A DNA stretch of 64,000 nt from Brachyspira pilosicoli P43/6/78 (GTDB taxonomy: Bacteria; Spirochaetota; Brachyspiria; Brachyspirales; Brachyspiraceae). The notes below the pieces were generated by a model. That model had not been told where the DNA came from, ran no database searches, and was given only the letters and a program-made list of their open reading frames with translations. The stretch is from the NCBI RefSeq assembly GCF_000325665.1, contig NC_019908.1, positions 124,001-188,000 on the forward strand, written 5' to 3'. The position numbers and the translations under genes are program-made. This document shows positions 35,385-45,569 of the stretch, one piece after another. Every line of letters starts with the position of its first letter. Position 1 is the stretch's first letter.

Positions 35385-37676
35385 ATGAAAAAAAGCATTA
35401 TAGCAACTACAATTCTGTTACTTATAGCAACTTCTCTTATATTACTTACTTTTGGTATAGGAGAAAGGCTTACAATAATTAATTATAATAACAATTTACA
35501 ATATGCGATAGAAGAAGATGGTAATAATAGAAAAACGCATAGAATAGATATGTATAATCCAGATTCTCTTACTTTGGTTCATAGTAAACCTATATTTAAT
35601 GAATATAATTTAGCTGTAGATTTAGATGATTTTTATGTAGATGAAGATATAAGTGTGAGAGAAGATATAGACCTTTTTAATCAGGAATTATTATTGAGTG
35701 ATGAGGAGATGAGCAGCGGAATGCCGAATCCTAATGTACTTCCTGCTATGGTATTTTCTGGAAATACTACTGATAAAACATCAGATAGATTAAGCAAGGC
35801 TATAGAAGGTGCTATTGTTAATTCTAAGAAAAGAGAAGCTCCGCGTGTTTCTATAGATTTATCTAAGATATCAGTATTTAGATATGAGCCTGTAGTTATA
35901 AATGCTTCTATTTATACAGAGGATAAAGTAGAGAATTTAAGCGTTTATGTGAGATATAAGAAAGATAAAAGTGTTAGAAAGAATGTTGATGATAGATATC
36001 CTATTAATGTATTTAAATTAAAAAATGCAGAGTATAAAGCAACTTATTTACATCCATTTGGCGGCGATTTGGGTGAATATCAGGCGGTTGTGCTTGTACA
36101 GACAAAAAGCGGAGTTTATGGTTATACAAAAGATTTTACTGTAAAAGGAAGACAATCTCCGCCTGCTAGAGAGACTAAAAAGATAACTACATTAGAATAT
36201 GCTATAGATTTAACTACTAAAAAACTTCCTAATATAGAAACAGGAGCTCTTACAGAAGATTACAATGCCATATACGACTGGGTTCGCTATATGAAATGTG
36301 ATACTTTGTGGGTAATAGGAGGACAAACTACTGGTTGGACTGGAGGAATCACTCCTGATAAGCCTTGGGCACCTGCTATGATTAAGAATGTTGAGAACCT
36401 AGCTGCTTCAAAATCTAAGGGTAATGTTGAGCTTGGTGCTTATGTTATGAGTTATTTTGCAGCCGGCGGCGGACACAGAAAAGGCGGATACGAAGTTTCT
36501 GTTGGATACAATTCTAGTACAAAAAGTTTAGTAGAAAGCAGGCATATTTCTTTGGGTGACCCTAAGAGAGTGCAGGATATTATAGACATATTAAAAAGAT
36601 ATGATGCTAATCCTAATATATCATATATTGGTTTGGACTTTATTAGAACTGGTGAAGTTGATGGTTATGAGCTAGTTGATGAGATGGTAGAGCTTACTGG
36701 AGTTTATACTCCTGCTAATTGGTCTACTATGAACAAAGCTGCTCGTATGCGTTGGCTTGCTGTTAATAGAGGCAGAAAGGAAATAGGATTAAAATGGAGA
36801 TGGTATAGAGCTCATAAAGAATCACTTATTATAAAGGCAATAAAAGATTCTGGAATAAAGAAAAAATTATGGGCATTTACTTTAGGTTGGAATCATGGAC
36901 AGGAACATGGACAAGACCCTTATATGTTCTTTGATGCGGGTATTGATTATGATGCTGTTATGATATATGAGGCTAGCCGTCCTCAACATGTTGGTATGCT
37001 TACTGCTTGGCCTAGATATTTATCTGGTGAATACAATGTTTTAGTTGGTAATATGATTGATAATAGGCTTCAAGACGGTAGTTTGAGACCTGAGCTTGAA
37101 TATATGAGAAGAGTTTATGAATCTGAGGCTAAATTTAATAGAAGCAGCAGAATAAGAGGTATATTCTTCCATGATGTATCAAGAATGTTATGGTCTAAGT
37201 TTAGAGGTCCTAATACTATAAAAGAATGGGCTAATATTAATGCTTCAATAGTTTCTAGAATAGAGGAGAAATATTCTGAAAACCCATTCAATGTTACTGT
37301 TAAACTTGATGAGAGAAACAGAACAGGAGTACTTACTATAGTTAATAGAACTTCTAGAAGACTTAATAATGTTAGAATAAAAACTGACTTGTCTCAGGCA
37401 TTGGCTGCTATTGTACTTGATAAAGAAGTTGTTACAATAGATGCCGGAGCTTCAGTAGAAATAGGATTTAGATATTCTTATGGCAGAAGCAGATATTCTT
37501 CGCTTATGTCTTTTAGAGTGATGTCAGAGTCAGGCGAAGAGAATGTAGCCGTTGCTTATACTCTTCTTAATTCACTTAGAGTAGTTGAGCCTAAAAAAGA
37601 AGAGGTGGAAGAAAAGCCTGCTATTGTAGCTAAGGGCGAAGAAAGCAACAATGAAAAGGCTGTAAACGATAATTAA
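35385..37676 (+). CDS. Large exported protein of unknown function with a possible glycosidase-like domain
   Basis: A 763-residue protein with an N-terminal signal anchor (SIIATTILLLIATSLILLTFG) and no lipobox. Residues about 155-260 look like a beta-sandwich domain (PVVINASIYTEDKVENLSVY). The central region (about 270-620) is rich in Trp and aromatic residues and reads like an alpha/beta barrel: LWVIGGQTTGWTGGI, VELGAYVMSYFAAGGG, NISYIGLDFIRTGEVDGYEL, LWAFTLGWNHGQE, YDAVMIYEASRP. A second beta domain ends the protein (about 625-740) before an acidic Lys/Glu tail. The D-x-x-R and repeated acidic positions suggest, but do not prove, a glycoside hydrolase. It follows the recombinase by 32 nt and is followed by a terminator. 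No family name can be given. Confidence 0.75.
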   Translation: MKKSIIATTILLLIATSLILLTFGIGERLTIINYNNNLQYAIEEDGNNRKTHRIDMYNPDSLTLVHSKPIFNEYNLAVDLDDFYVDEDISVREDIDLFNQELLLSDEEMSSGMPNPNVLPAMVFSGNTTDKTSDRLSKAIEGAIVNSKKREAPRVSIDLSKISVFRYEPVVINASIYTEDKVENLSVYVRYKKDKSVRKNVDDRYPINVFKLKNAEYKATYLHPFGGDLGEYQAVVLVQTKSGVYGYTKDFTVKGRQSPPARETKKITTLEYAIDLTTKKLPNIETGALTEDYNAIYDWVRYMKCDTLWVIGGQTTGWTGGITPDKPWAPAMIKNVENLAASKSKGNVELGAYVMSYFAAGGGHRKGGYEVSVGYNSSTKSLVESRHISLGDPKRVQDIIDILKRYDANPNISYIGLDFIRTGEVDGYELVDEMVELTGVYTPANWSTMNKAARMRWLAVNRGRKEIGLKWRWYRAHKESLIIKAIKDSGIKKKLWAFTLGWNHGQEHGQDPYMFFDAGIDYDAVMIYEASRPQHVGMLTAWPRYLSGEYNVLVGNMIDNRLQDGSLRPELEYMRRVYESEAKFNRSSRIRGIFFHDVSRMLWSKFRGPNTIKEWANINASIVSRIEEKYSENPFNVTVKLDERNRTGVLTIVNRTSRRLNNVRIKTDLSQALAAIVLDKEVVTIDAGASVEIGFRYSYGRSRYSSLMSFRVMSESGEENVAVAYTLLNSLRVVEPKKEEVEEKPAIVAKGEESNNEKAVNDN

Positions 37677-37690
37677 TTAGAATATAAATT

Positions 37691-37725
37691 AAAGGGGCTT
37701 TTTAAAAATAAGCTCCTTTTTTTAT
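37691..37725 (+). terminator. Terminator after the large exported protein
   Basis: AAAGGGGCTT with AAGCTCCTTT (one G-U pair), an AT-rich loop, then a run of T, beginning 15 nt after the stop. Confidence 0.78.
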
Positions 37726-37865
37726 TTATACTTAAATGATTATGTTTTTTTAATTTTGAGTTTTTGAATATCACTATTAATTTTTAATAATACAAAATAT
37801 TAAATTTATTTCAAAACTTTTTAAAATATTTGATAATAGTTTTAAAATATATAATTTTAATTCTA

Positions 37866-37894
37866 TTGACAAAAAGTAAATTTATAACTAATAT
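37866..37894 (+). promoter_or_regulatory. Candidate promoter for the 37922 lipoprotein gene
   Basis: TTGACA (37866-37871), 17-nt spacer, TAATAT (37889-37894); ribosome site AAAGGA at 37907-37912 and ATG at 37922. Confidence 0.5.
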
Positions 37895-37921
37895 AAAACA
37901 ATTCAAAAAAGGAATTCAAAT

Positions 37922-38395
37922 ATGTTAAAAAGGCTTCTAGTTTCATCTTTATTATTAATATCTTTATTTACTATAAGCTGCAAAAATTTGAAAGACACTA
38001 TAGAAGAAAATATTATAGGAATAGATAAAACTTATGCAGGTATTTGGAATGTTGATGAAACTCCAAATGTAAGTGATGTTAATTTTTTAGGTTCTTATAT
38101 TATAATAAAAGAAGATGGTTCTATGGATTTCTATTTTGGGAAAGTAAATAAAACATTTAATTTTTCTTCAGGCCAAATATTAAAAGTTAAAAATGGTTAT
38201 ATAGCTGTATATAACGAAATGGATTATAATAATAGTAATATCACATCAAAAGAACATTTACTTGATATGACTTTTGAAGATATAAATAATAATGACATAA
38301 TATCTTCTTCTATAGCAAACATAACTTATACTGTTGAAGAAAATAATAATGTAGATACAGCTATAAAAGGTGTTTTTATTAAGCAAGCAGAGTAA
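37922..38395 (+). CDS. Lipoprotein of unknown function
   Basis: A 157-residue protein with the lipoprotein signal MLKRLLVSSLLLISLFTISC (Cys20). The mature part, from KTYAGIWNVDETPNVSD onward, alternates short strands and turns (SYIIIKEDGSMDFYFGKVNK, ITYTVEENNNV), suggesting a small beta-barrel or lipocalin-like fold; I recognise no family. It has its own promoter and ribosome site and precedes trmL by 61 nt. Confidence 0.75.
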   Translation: MLKRLLVSSLLLISLFTISCKNLKDTIEENIIGIDKTYAGIWNVDETPNVSDVNFLGSYIIIKEDGSMDFYFGKVNKTFNFSSGQILKVKNGYIAVYNEMDYNNSNITSKEHLLDMTFEDINNNDIISSSIANITYTVEENNNVDTAIKGVFIKQAE

Positions 38396-38456
38396 AAGTT
38401 TAATATAAAATTATTAAGGTATGGGGAATTAAAGTTTCCTTTTTTATTTATGAAAT

Positions 38457-38960
38457 ATGAAAGATAAAATTAATATAAGCAATGAAAACTTTAATGTATC
38501 AATAGCATTATACAGACCAGAGATTCCTTCTAATACAGGTAATATTGGAAGGCTTTGCGTTGGGTTAAACATATCGCTTCATATAGTATCAAAACCTTCG
38601 TTTATACTAAGTGCTAAAGAGATTAGAAGGGCAGGGCTTGATTATTGGGAAAAGTTGAACCTAATAAAACATGAAAATGAACACACTTTTTTAGAATATT
38701 GCAAAGAGAACAATAAAAGAATAGTGCCTATATCAAAGTTTGGCCATATCCGCTATGATGAGTTTAATTATAGTGATAATGATATACTTTTATTTGGAAG
38801 GGAAAGCACTGGTTTAAGAGAATCTATATGGGAAAATGATGCTGCTAACTCTGTATATTTGCCTATGAGTGATGATATACGCTCTATAAATGTATCAAAT
38901 ACCGCTGCTATAGTTTCTTATGAGGCATTTAGACAATTATGCTTAAATAAAAATATTTAA
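38457..38960 (+). CDS. trmL: tRNA (cytidine/uridine-34-2'-O)-methyltransferase TrmL
   Basis: A 167-residue SPOUT methyltransferase that 2'-O-methylates the wobble base of leucine tRNAs. Segments: IALYRPEIPSNTGNIGRLC at the start, the LLFGRESTGLRESIW loop and the knot region SINVSNTAAIVSYEAFRQL. Length is normal. There is no clear ribosome site before the ATG at 38457; a short GGAA hairpin and T run lie just upstream. Its stop shares TTAA (38957-38960) with the convergent histidine kinase gene. Confidence 0.93.
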   Translation: MKDKINISNENFNVSIALYRPEIPSNTGNIGRLCVGLNISLHIVSKPSFILSAKEIRRAGLDYWEKLNLIKHENEHTFLEYCKENNKRIVPISKFGHIRYDEFNYSDNDILLFGRESTGLRESIWENDAANSVYLPMSDDIRSINVSNTAAIVSYEAFRQLCLNKNI

Positions 38961-40725
38961 ACAGCCTTCTTTATGTTTTTTTCTTTTTCTTCATCATACA
39001 ATTTAAATACAACGCTTATCTCTGTTCCAACATTTTCTTCGCTTTTTACATGTATATCAGCGTTATAATTATTACATATATTTTTTACTATTGTTAGTCC
39101 AAGCCCCGTTCCATTGACTTTAAGGTATTTATTATTTTTTACTCTAAAGAATCTTTCAAATATTCTGTTTAAATACTGCGGGGCTATTCCGCAGCCTGTA
39201 TCTTTTACTGTAAAAATTGCTTTATCTTTATCTGTGCTTAGAATAATTTTTACATTTCCGCCGTCATCTGTATATTTTATGGCATTGTCTACAAGGTTAT
39301 TAATTACCTCTGTTATTTTTTCTTTATTAGCCATTATAAAAGCAGATTCTATATTTAAGTCTATTGTAATATCTCTTTTTTGTGCTTTTAACTTATTGCT
39401 GTCATAAACATTAAGTATTATCTCTTTTATATCCATTTTTTCATCTATAGTCTCTTGCCAATTAGCCTCTATTCTGCTTAATGTAAGCATATCCATAACT
39501 AGCTCTTTCATTCTCAATGCTTCTGTATTTATTCTATTTAAAAAATCATTTAAGTTCTTTCCACCGCCGGTAGCTAGCAGAAGTTCAGAATAACCCAAAA
39601 TAGAAGTTAAAGGTGTTTTTAATTCGTGGGAGGCATTAATAAAAAAGTCTTGTTTTTCTATCTCTAATTTTCTAATATCTGTAACATCTTCAAATTTTAT
39701 TAAAGCGGATATATTTTCATTATTACGTATCGGTATAATAGTGATTTCTATATCCATATTATGTTCTTTTGAATCAAACTTTGAAAACCTTCCTAATTCT
39801 ATAGCATTATCTATCTTTTTTATTACATTTTCATCTTTTATTATCTCATTTAAATTATTAACAGCTCTCTCTCCAATATCCAAAAAATCTATAGCAAATT
39901 GATTAATAAAAAATATTTCTTTTTTCTTATTAACAGCAATAATTCCCTGAGCAATATTCTCTAATACATAATTAAGTTTTTCTTTTTCAGTCTGATATGC
40001 TATGATATTATTATTCAAATCAACAGCAACTTCGTTAATATCATAAATTATATTGTTAACATCATTAAACCCTGTAAGGTTTTTAGGTGTAAGTGAGCGG
40101 TTATTATATATATTATCTAATGTCTCTTTAATAATGTAGAAAGGGTTCATAATATTTCTAGACATTATAGGAAGTACAAAAGCCATGAGTATTACAACAA
40201 TAGTTATCACCATAACAGCAGTAAATAAGAATGTAGTTAAATATTTATTAATAGAATCCATAGGAATAGATACTCTTAATATATAATCAACAAAGTCATC
40301 AGATTTAATTTTTTTTTGTAGGCATATATATAAGGTGTTTTTTGACTAATAGAAGTGCTTATTGAAAAAGACGGCTCATCGTTCGTATTGTGCAAGGCTT
40401 CTATAACATCGCTTCTATTATTATGGTTGCCGAGTGTTGTTTTTGCTGTGTCGCTTAAGGTATCTGCAATAACTATACCGTTTGTAGATATTATACTTAT
40501 TCTTAATTCTTCTTTGTCTGATTGTAATACGAAATTTTTAAAATCATCTTCTGTTTTTATATCATATATATTAATTTCTCTTTGAAGCATGTCTATAATA
40601 TTAACAATCATTACTCTGCTGTACATAATATTATTATACTGCACTGTAAAGAGAATTCCTATAAACATTAAAGCACTTGATAATATAAGAATTAATAATG
40701 ATTTTAAAAATATATTTCTAATCAT
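38957..40725 (-). pseudogene. PhoR-like sensor histidine kinase, split by a frameshift
   Basis: Two adjacent minus-strand frames form one kinase. The first (40725-40276) gives a membrane segment (LLILILSSALMFIGILFTVQ) and a periplasmic domain up to TPYIYAYKKK. The second (40261-38957) begins with a second membrane segment (AVMVITIVVILMAFVLPIM), then PAS-like, HisKA (FINASHELKTPLTSILGYSE) and ATPase domains (NNLVDNAIKYTD, VKDTGCGIAP, GTGLGLTIVKN). A nine-T run (40309-40317) marks the break. Adding one base there joins KKK to IKSDDFVDYILRVSIP and the second frame, 589 residues in all. Family role: autophosphorylation and transfer to the response regulator encoded 7 nt upstream (40733-41416). 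As written it makes an incomplete sensor; sequencing error is likely. Confidence 0.88.
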
Positions 40726-40732
40726 AAAATAA

Positions 40733-41416
40733 TTAAATTTCTATTAATTTATATCCCATTCCTCTAATAGTAATAATATTTTCTTTTTTTAAATCTAATT
40801 TTTGTCTAATAGATTTAATATGCATATCAATAGTTCTAGTTTCCATAGAATGTTCTACTCCCCAAACCTCTTCAAGCATCATCTCTCTATCTACAACATT
40901 ATTAGCATTTTCCATAAGAAGTTTTAAAAGGTCAAACTCTTTTTGAGTGAGCGAAACTTGCCTATCATTAACATACACAACTCTTTTTTTTACTATTAGC
41001 TTAATCTCGCCAAATGTCAATTCTTCTGTATCTACTCTCACGTCTTTTTTTCTTAAATTAGCTTTAATTCTAGCTATGAGTTCTAATACAGAGAAAGGTT
41101 TTGGTATATAGTCATCAGCACCCAAATTAAGCCCTGTAACTATATTGATTTCACTAGATTTTGCTGTAAGCATTATTACTTTTATAGGTAAATGTGCATA
41201 ATCTGTTCTTATTATTTTTAATATATCAGTACCTTCCATATCTGGAAGCATAATATCCAAAAGTATTAAACTAGGTATATTGTTTTTTAAAGCTTCAAGC
41301 ATATCCTTACCATTACTGAAACATTCTATATTAAATCCAGCTTCTTCAACAGTGTACTTAATTAAATCTCTTATATTATCATCATCTTCTACAGAATAAA
41401 TAAGTTCTTTTTCCAT
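40733..41416 (-). CDS. PhoB/OmpR-family response regulator
   Basis: A 227-residue regulator with a receiver domain (acidic pocket EDDDN, phosphoacceptor Asp in LILLDIMLPDMEG, Thr in MLTAKSS, Lys in YIPKPFS) and a winged-helix DNA-binding domain (LTQKEFDLLKLLMENANNVV, then HIKSIRQKLD and IRGMGYKLIE). It pairs with the downstream histidine kinase (7-nt gap). Target genes are not visible; phosphate control is only the family name. The 293 nt upstream, divergent from gltD, are AT-rich with no obvious binding repeat. Confidence 0.93.
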   Translation of the reverse strand: MEKELIYSVEDDDNIRDLIKYTVEEAGFNIECFSNGKDMLEALKNNIPSLILLDIMLPDMEGTDILKIIRTDYAHLPIKVIMLTAKSSEINIVTGLNLGADDYIPKPFSVLELIARIKANLRKKDVRVDTEELTFGEIKLIVKKRVVYVNDRQVSLTQKEFDLLKLLMENANNVVDREMMLEEVWGVEHSMETRTIDMHIKSIRQKLDLKKENIITIRGMGYKLIEI

Positions 41417-41634
41417 AAAATTTACACTCTTCCATTATAATTTTTATTTTTTTGTATTATATATTTATTTTGTTCAATATACAAGTGTTTATCAATGCAA
41501 AAAAAAGAAAAAACTTTATTTTATATTTTATAAGTATTATATTGTATCTTGATTATATAATTTAATTGATAATTATAATTTAAACTTGATGAAATCTTTT
41601 TTATATTCTATAATGATAAAATAAAAATATATCA

Positions 41635-41662
41635 TTGCTATATTTTTTATTTATTGTATAAT
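41635..41662 (+). promoter_or_regulatory. Candidate promoter for the gltD-like gene
   Basis: TTGCTA (41635-41640) and TATAAT (41657-41662) with a 16-nt spacer, about 48 nt before the ATG at 41710. Confidence 0.5.
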
Positions 41663-41709
41663 ATTATCAAATTTAATATTGGTCTATAAAGAAAATAGGA
41701 GATAAATAT

Positions 41710-43108
41710 ATGCCCACCAAGATCAAAATTAGGTGAAATACCTAGGCAAGAAATGCCTCAAAGAAGTGCCGAAGAGCGTAAAAAGGATTTTAAAGAAGTT
41801 CCTTTAGGATATACAGAAGAACAAGCTTATACTGAATCATTAAGATGTTTGGATTGTAAAGTTCCGCATTGTATGGAAGGCTGTCCTGCTAAGGTAAAAA
41901 TCCCTGAGTTTATAGGGCTTATAGCTGAAAAGAAATTTTTAGAAGCAGCTAAAAAAATAAAAGAAACTAACGCATTACCTGCAGCTTGCGGAAGAGTATG
42001 TCCTCAAGAAACTCAGTGTGAGCAAAGATGTGTTGTTGGTAAGAAATTTGAGCCTGTTGCTATTGGTAAATTAGAAATGTTTGTTGCTGACTATGAAAGA
42101 AAACATGCTCAATATGATGGCTTAAAAGTAGAAAAAAATGGTAAAAAAGTATGTATTGTAGGTGCTGGTCCTGCTGGTTTAGCTTGTGCTGGCGACTTAA
42201 TAAAATTAGGTTATGATGTTACAGTGCTTGAGGCTTTACATACTATAGGCGGGGTACTTATGTATGGTATTCCTGAGTTTCGTTTGCCTAAAGAATTGGT
42301 TGCTCATGAGGTAGAAAACCTTAAGAAAGATGGTGTTAAATTTAAAATAAATGAAGTTGCTGGTATATCTTTGGATTTCCAAGAGTTAAGAAAAGAGTAT
42401 GATGCTATATTCTTGGGTACTGGTGCTGGACTTCCTGCTTTTTTAAATATACCTGGTGAAAATTACTGCGGAGTTTATTCTGCTAATGAATATTTAACTC
42501 GTGTAAATTTAATGGGTGCATATAAATTCCCAGAAGTAGATACTCCTGTTATAAGACACAAAAAAGTTGCTGTATTAGGCGGCGGTAACGTGGCTATGGA
42601 TGCTTGCAGAACTGCTGTAAGACTTGGTGCTGAAAAAGTATATATAGTTTATAGAAGAACAGAAAAAGAGCTTCCTGCAAGATTAGAAGAAGTTCATCAC
42701 GCTATGGAAGAGGGAGTTGATTTTAGATTCTTAAGAGCTCCTTTAGAAATTCTAGCTGATGAAAATGATAATGTAAAAGCAGTTAGAACTCAAGTTATGG
42801 AACTTGGTGAGCCTGATGCTGATGGAAGAAGAAAACCTGTTCCTGTTGAAGGTAAAACTGAAGATATAGAAGTTGATGCTGTTATTGTTGCTATAGGTAC
42901 TACTCCTAATCCGCTTATATCTAGAAAAGTGCCTGAATTACAAACTACTAAAAAAGGTACTTATGTTATAGATGAAGAGACTGGTGCTACTTCTGTAGAG
43001 GGAGTATTTGCTGGCGGTGATGCTGCTCGCGGTGCTGCTACTGTTATACTTGCTATTGGTGACGGTAAAAGAGCTGCGGCTGGTATACATAAATATTTAT
43101 CTAAGTAA
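41710..43108 (+). CDS. gltD: NADPH-dependent glutamate synthase small subunit-like flavoprotein, frameshifted near the start
   Basis: A GltD/GltA-like FAD and iron-sulfur oxidoreductase of 465 residues once repaired. ATG at 41710 after a TAGGAG site gives MPTKIKIR and a stop, but removing one C of the CCC at 41713-41715 gives MPPRSKLGEIPRQEMPQRSA and joins the long frame. Cluster cysteines: CLDCKVPHCMEGCPAKV and CGRVCPQETQCEQRC. FAD site GAGPAGLACAGDL, NADPH site LGGGNVAMDACR, final AGGDAARGAATVILAIGDG. It has no adjacent gltB, so it may be the homotetrameric glutamate synthase type or the NfnL subunit of a transhydrogenase. If the frameshift is real, ATG 41753 could still serve, missing only 14 residues. 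Confidence 0.9.
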
Positions 43109-43133
43109 AAATATATCCAAATAATGAAATAAT

Positions 43134-43162
43134 GCCCAATGCAATTTGTATTGGGCTTTTTT
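43134..43162 (+). terminator. Terminator after gltD
   Basis: GCCCAAT (43134-43140) pairs with ATTGGGC (43150-43156), followed by TTTTTT. Confidence 0.82.
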
Positions 43163-43209
43163 ATACTTAAAAAACAAACCTTTATTTCGATAATTAAAAT
43201 AAAAATTAT

Positions 43210-43242
43210 TTGCTTGCAAATATATGTAAGTTTGTTTATACT
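43210..43242 (+). promoter_or_regulatory. Promoter of the GH57 gene with the TTGCTTGCAA element
   Basis: TTGCTTGCAA (43210-43219), exactly 17 nt, then TATACT (43237-43242), 32 nt before the ATG. Same layout as at 19614-19646 and 51993-52025. Confidence 0.55.
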
Positions 43243-43274
43243 TTAAATAATCTTTTTATACTAGGATTCTAATT

Positions 43275-45569
43275 ATGAAATATTTGATATTGCATGGGCA
43301 TTTTTATCAGCCTCCAAGAGAAAATCCGTTTTTGGGAGAGATAGAAAAAGAAATAAGTGCATCGCCTGCTCATGATTGGAATGAAAGAATAACTAATGAA
43401 TGTTATAGCCCAAATGCTTATTCAAGAATATTAGACGGTTATGGAAGAATTACGGATATGTCTAATAATTATCAGTATATAAGCTTTAATTTTGGACCTA
43501 CATTATTGGATTATATTGCTGATAAGAAGCCGGATTTATTAAAGAGAATATTAGAAGCAGATAAACTTAGTATGGAAAGGTTAGGGTATGGTAATGCAAT
43601 TGCTCAGGTTTATAATCATATAATTTTACCGCTTGCCAAAAAAGAAGATATGGTGGTACAGATTAAATGGGGACTTTACAATTTTGAAAAATATTTCAAA
43701 AGAAAGTCAAAGGGTATATGGCTTTCTGAGACTGCTATAAATTTAGATGTTGTTGATGCTTTATGCGACTGTGGGGTTAAGTTTACAATACTTTCTCCAT
43801 ATCAGGCACATTATGTTAAAGGTATTACTCAAACTGATGTATCCGGTGCTAGAATAGACACATCAAAACCTTATTGGCTTTATGGGCATAATGGTAAGAG
43901 AATTGCTGTATTTTTTTATGACCCTTATATATCTAACGCTATAGCTTTTGAACATTTGCTTTGTTCTGCTGAGAAATTAGCTGAGAGAATAAGAAATGCT
44001 TATGGTGATAGAAAGCTTGTAAATATTGCTACAGATGGCGAGAGTTATGGACATCATGAGCCTTTTGGTGATATGTGTTTGGCTAGATATTTTCAAGATA
44101 ATATTCACTATGATAATATTACGCCTACAAATTATGAGCATTATTTAAGTATATGTCCTCCTAGTGAAGAGGTGATATTGCATGAAGGTGAAGGTAAAAG
44201 AGGTACTTCTTGGAGCTGTTCGCATGGTGTTGAGAGGTGGAGAAGTAATTGCGGATGCGGCGGTGATGGTGTTATTGACTTATCTTGGAGGACTGGACTT
44301 AGAGAAGCTTTTGATATACTTAGAAATATGCAAGACAAATTATTTGCATTATTTTTAAACTTTACAAATGAATCTAGAAATTCTCTTAGGGAAGAGTATG
44401 TTAGGGCTATATATAATGATTCTGATGCTAAAGATTTATACGAAATATGCTCCAAATATATATCTTTCAAAGAGTTTATATTTTTAATGGAATCTTATAA
44501 ATATTCTTTATTTGCTTATACTTCTTGCGGTTGGTTTTTTGAAGATGTTTCTAGAATAGAGCCTATCAAAAATATGCAATATGCAGAGAGGTCTTTTCAT
44601 TATGCTAGAATGCTTGTCAAAGATAAAGATGCTCCTTTTGTAGAAGAGGCTTATCAAGGATTTTTAAAAGCATTAGAGACTTCAATTAGTAATAAAAAAG
44701 AACATCATACTGCCAGATATTTTTATGAGAAAAATGCTAAGATAGATTTATTTACTAAACTTTATATTATCAATCAGTTTATATTTAATTTAATTGCTAG
44801 TAATTATAAAGAAAAAGATATAAATATTTTTAAGCATAATATTAAAGCTACTCTAATAGATAAAAATCATATTGAAGGAGTAATGACTGATAATATAACA
44901 TCAGATTTATATTTTAAAGTTGATACTGTTGAAGAGAATTATGAATTAAAAAATAATATCACTCTTTCTGAATATAAGGATTGTAATGATAATTTAGTAT
45001 ATACTATGCATTTGAAAGATTTAAGTTCTGATATTAGAGATAAGTTTTCAGATTCATTATTTAAAGATGATATTTCAAAATTAGATGATATAATGCATAA
45101 AATATATCCTGAATATAAAAAACTATTTAAATATTTCAATACAAATGATATTACACCAGATTATGACTATAGAAGATTAATGGGAGCTATGGATTCTCCT
45201 ATATTAAGAGAGCTTATAGTATCAAAAGGAAGAGAGGCATATGATGAGGTGTCTAAGGAATTAAAAGATGCTAGAAATGCTGGTATATTTATTTCTAACA
45301 GCGGTATATCTGAGGTTGTTGGAGAGAATATTAAAAATGCATTAAATGAGCTTTATGAAACAGGAAATGGAAAAATTATATTTGATTTACTTAGGGATAT
45401 TAAGTTTTTATCTAATAATGATATGCCAATAGATAGAAATACTTATGAAAATATATTTTATAAGATACTTCTAAAATATAAAGGTCTTCTTATAAGTTTT
45501 AATGAAGAAGAGAAAAAATTATTTGTGGAGCTTGGATATTGGCTTAATTTTAATATGGATAATATTTAA
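43275..45569 (+). CDS. Glycoside hydrolase family 57 protein (DUF3536 type)
   Basis: A 764-residue GH57-like protein. The N-terminal catalytic domain starts YLILHGHFYQPPRENPFLG and has the family blocks NECYSPNAYSRILDG, ISFNFGPTLLDY, GIWLSETAIN and ATDGESYGHHEPFGD, which likely holds a catalytic acidic residue. A DUF3536-type C-terminal region follows (about 310-760), with CSHGVERWRSNCGCGG and YTSCGWFFEDVSRIEP. Family members act on alpha-glucans (amylase, branching or 4-alpha-glucanotransferase); this subtype is not well characterised. No signal peptide, so it is probably cytosolic, perhaps in glycogen metabolism. Its stop shares TTAA with the convergent lipoprotein gene. Confidence 0.9.
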   Translation: MKYLILHGHFYQPPRENPFLGEIEKEISASPAHDWNERITNECYSPNAYSRILDGYGRITDMSNNYQYISFNFGPTLLDYIADKKPDLLKRILEADKLSMERLGYGNAIAQVYNHIILPLAKKEDMVVQIKWGLYNFEKYFKRKSKGIWLSETAINLDVVDALCDCGVKFTILSPYQAHYVKGITQTDVSGARIDTSKPYWLYGHNGKRIAVFFYDPYISNAIAFEHLLCSAEKLAERIRNAYGDRKLVNIATDGESYGHHEPFGDMCLARYFQDNIHYDNITPTNYEHYLSICPPSEEVILHEGEGKRGTSWSCSHGVERWRSNCGCGGDGVIDLSWRTGLREAFDILRNMQDKLFALFLNFTNESRNSLREEYVRAIYNDSDAKDLYEICSKYISFKEFIFLMESYKYSLFAYTSCGWFFEDVSRIEPIKNMQYAERSFHYARMLVKDKDAPFVEEAYQGFLKALETSISNKKEHHTARYFYEKNAKIDLFTKLYIINQFIFNLIASNYKEKDINIFKHNIKATLIDKNHIEGVMTDNITSDLYFKVDTVEENYELKNNITLSEYKDCNDNLVYTMHLKDLSSDIRDKFSDSLFKDDISKLDDIMHKIYPEYKKLFKYFNTNDITPDYDYRRLMGAMDSPILRELIVSKGREAYDEVSKELKDARNAGIFISNSGISEVVGENIKNALNELYETGNGKIIFDLLRDIKFLSNNDMPIDRNTYENIFYKILLKYKGLLISFNEEEKKLFVELGYWLNFNMDNI

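Noticed and set aside
40276-40725. A separate small membrane sensor gene upstream of the histidine kinase
   Set aside because: Its end and the start of the next frame meet at a nine-T run, and adding one base gives one continuous sensor kinase of normal length.
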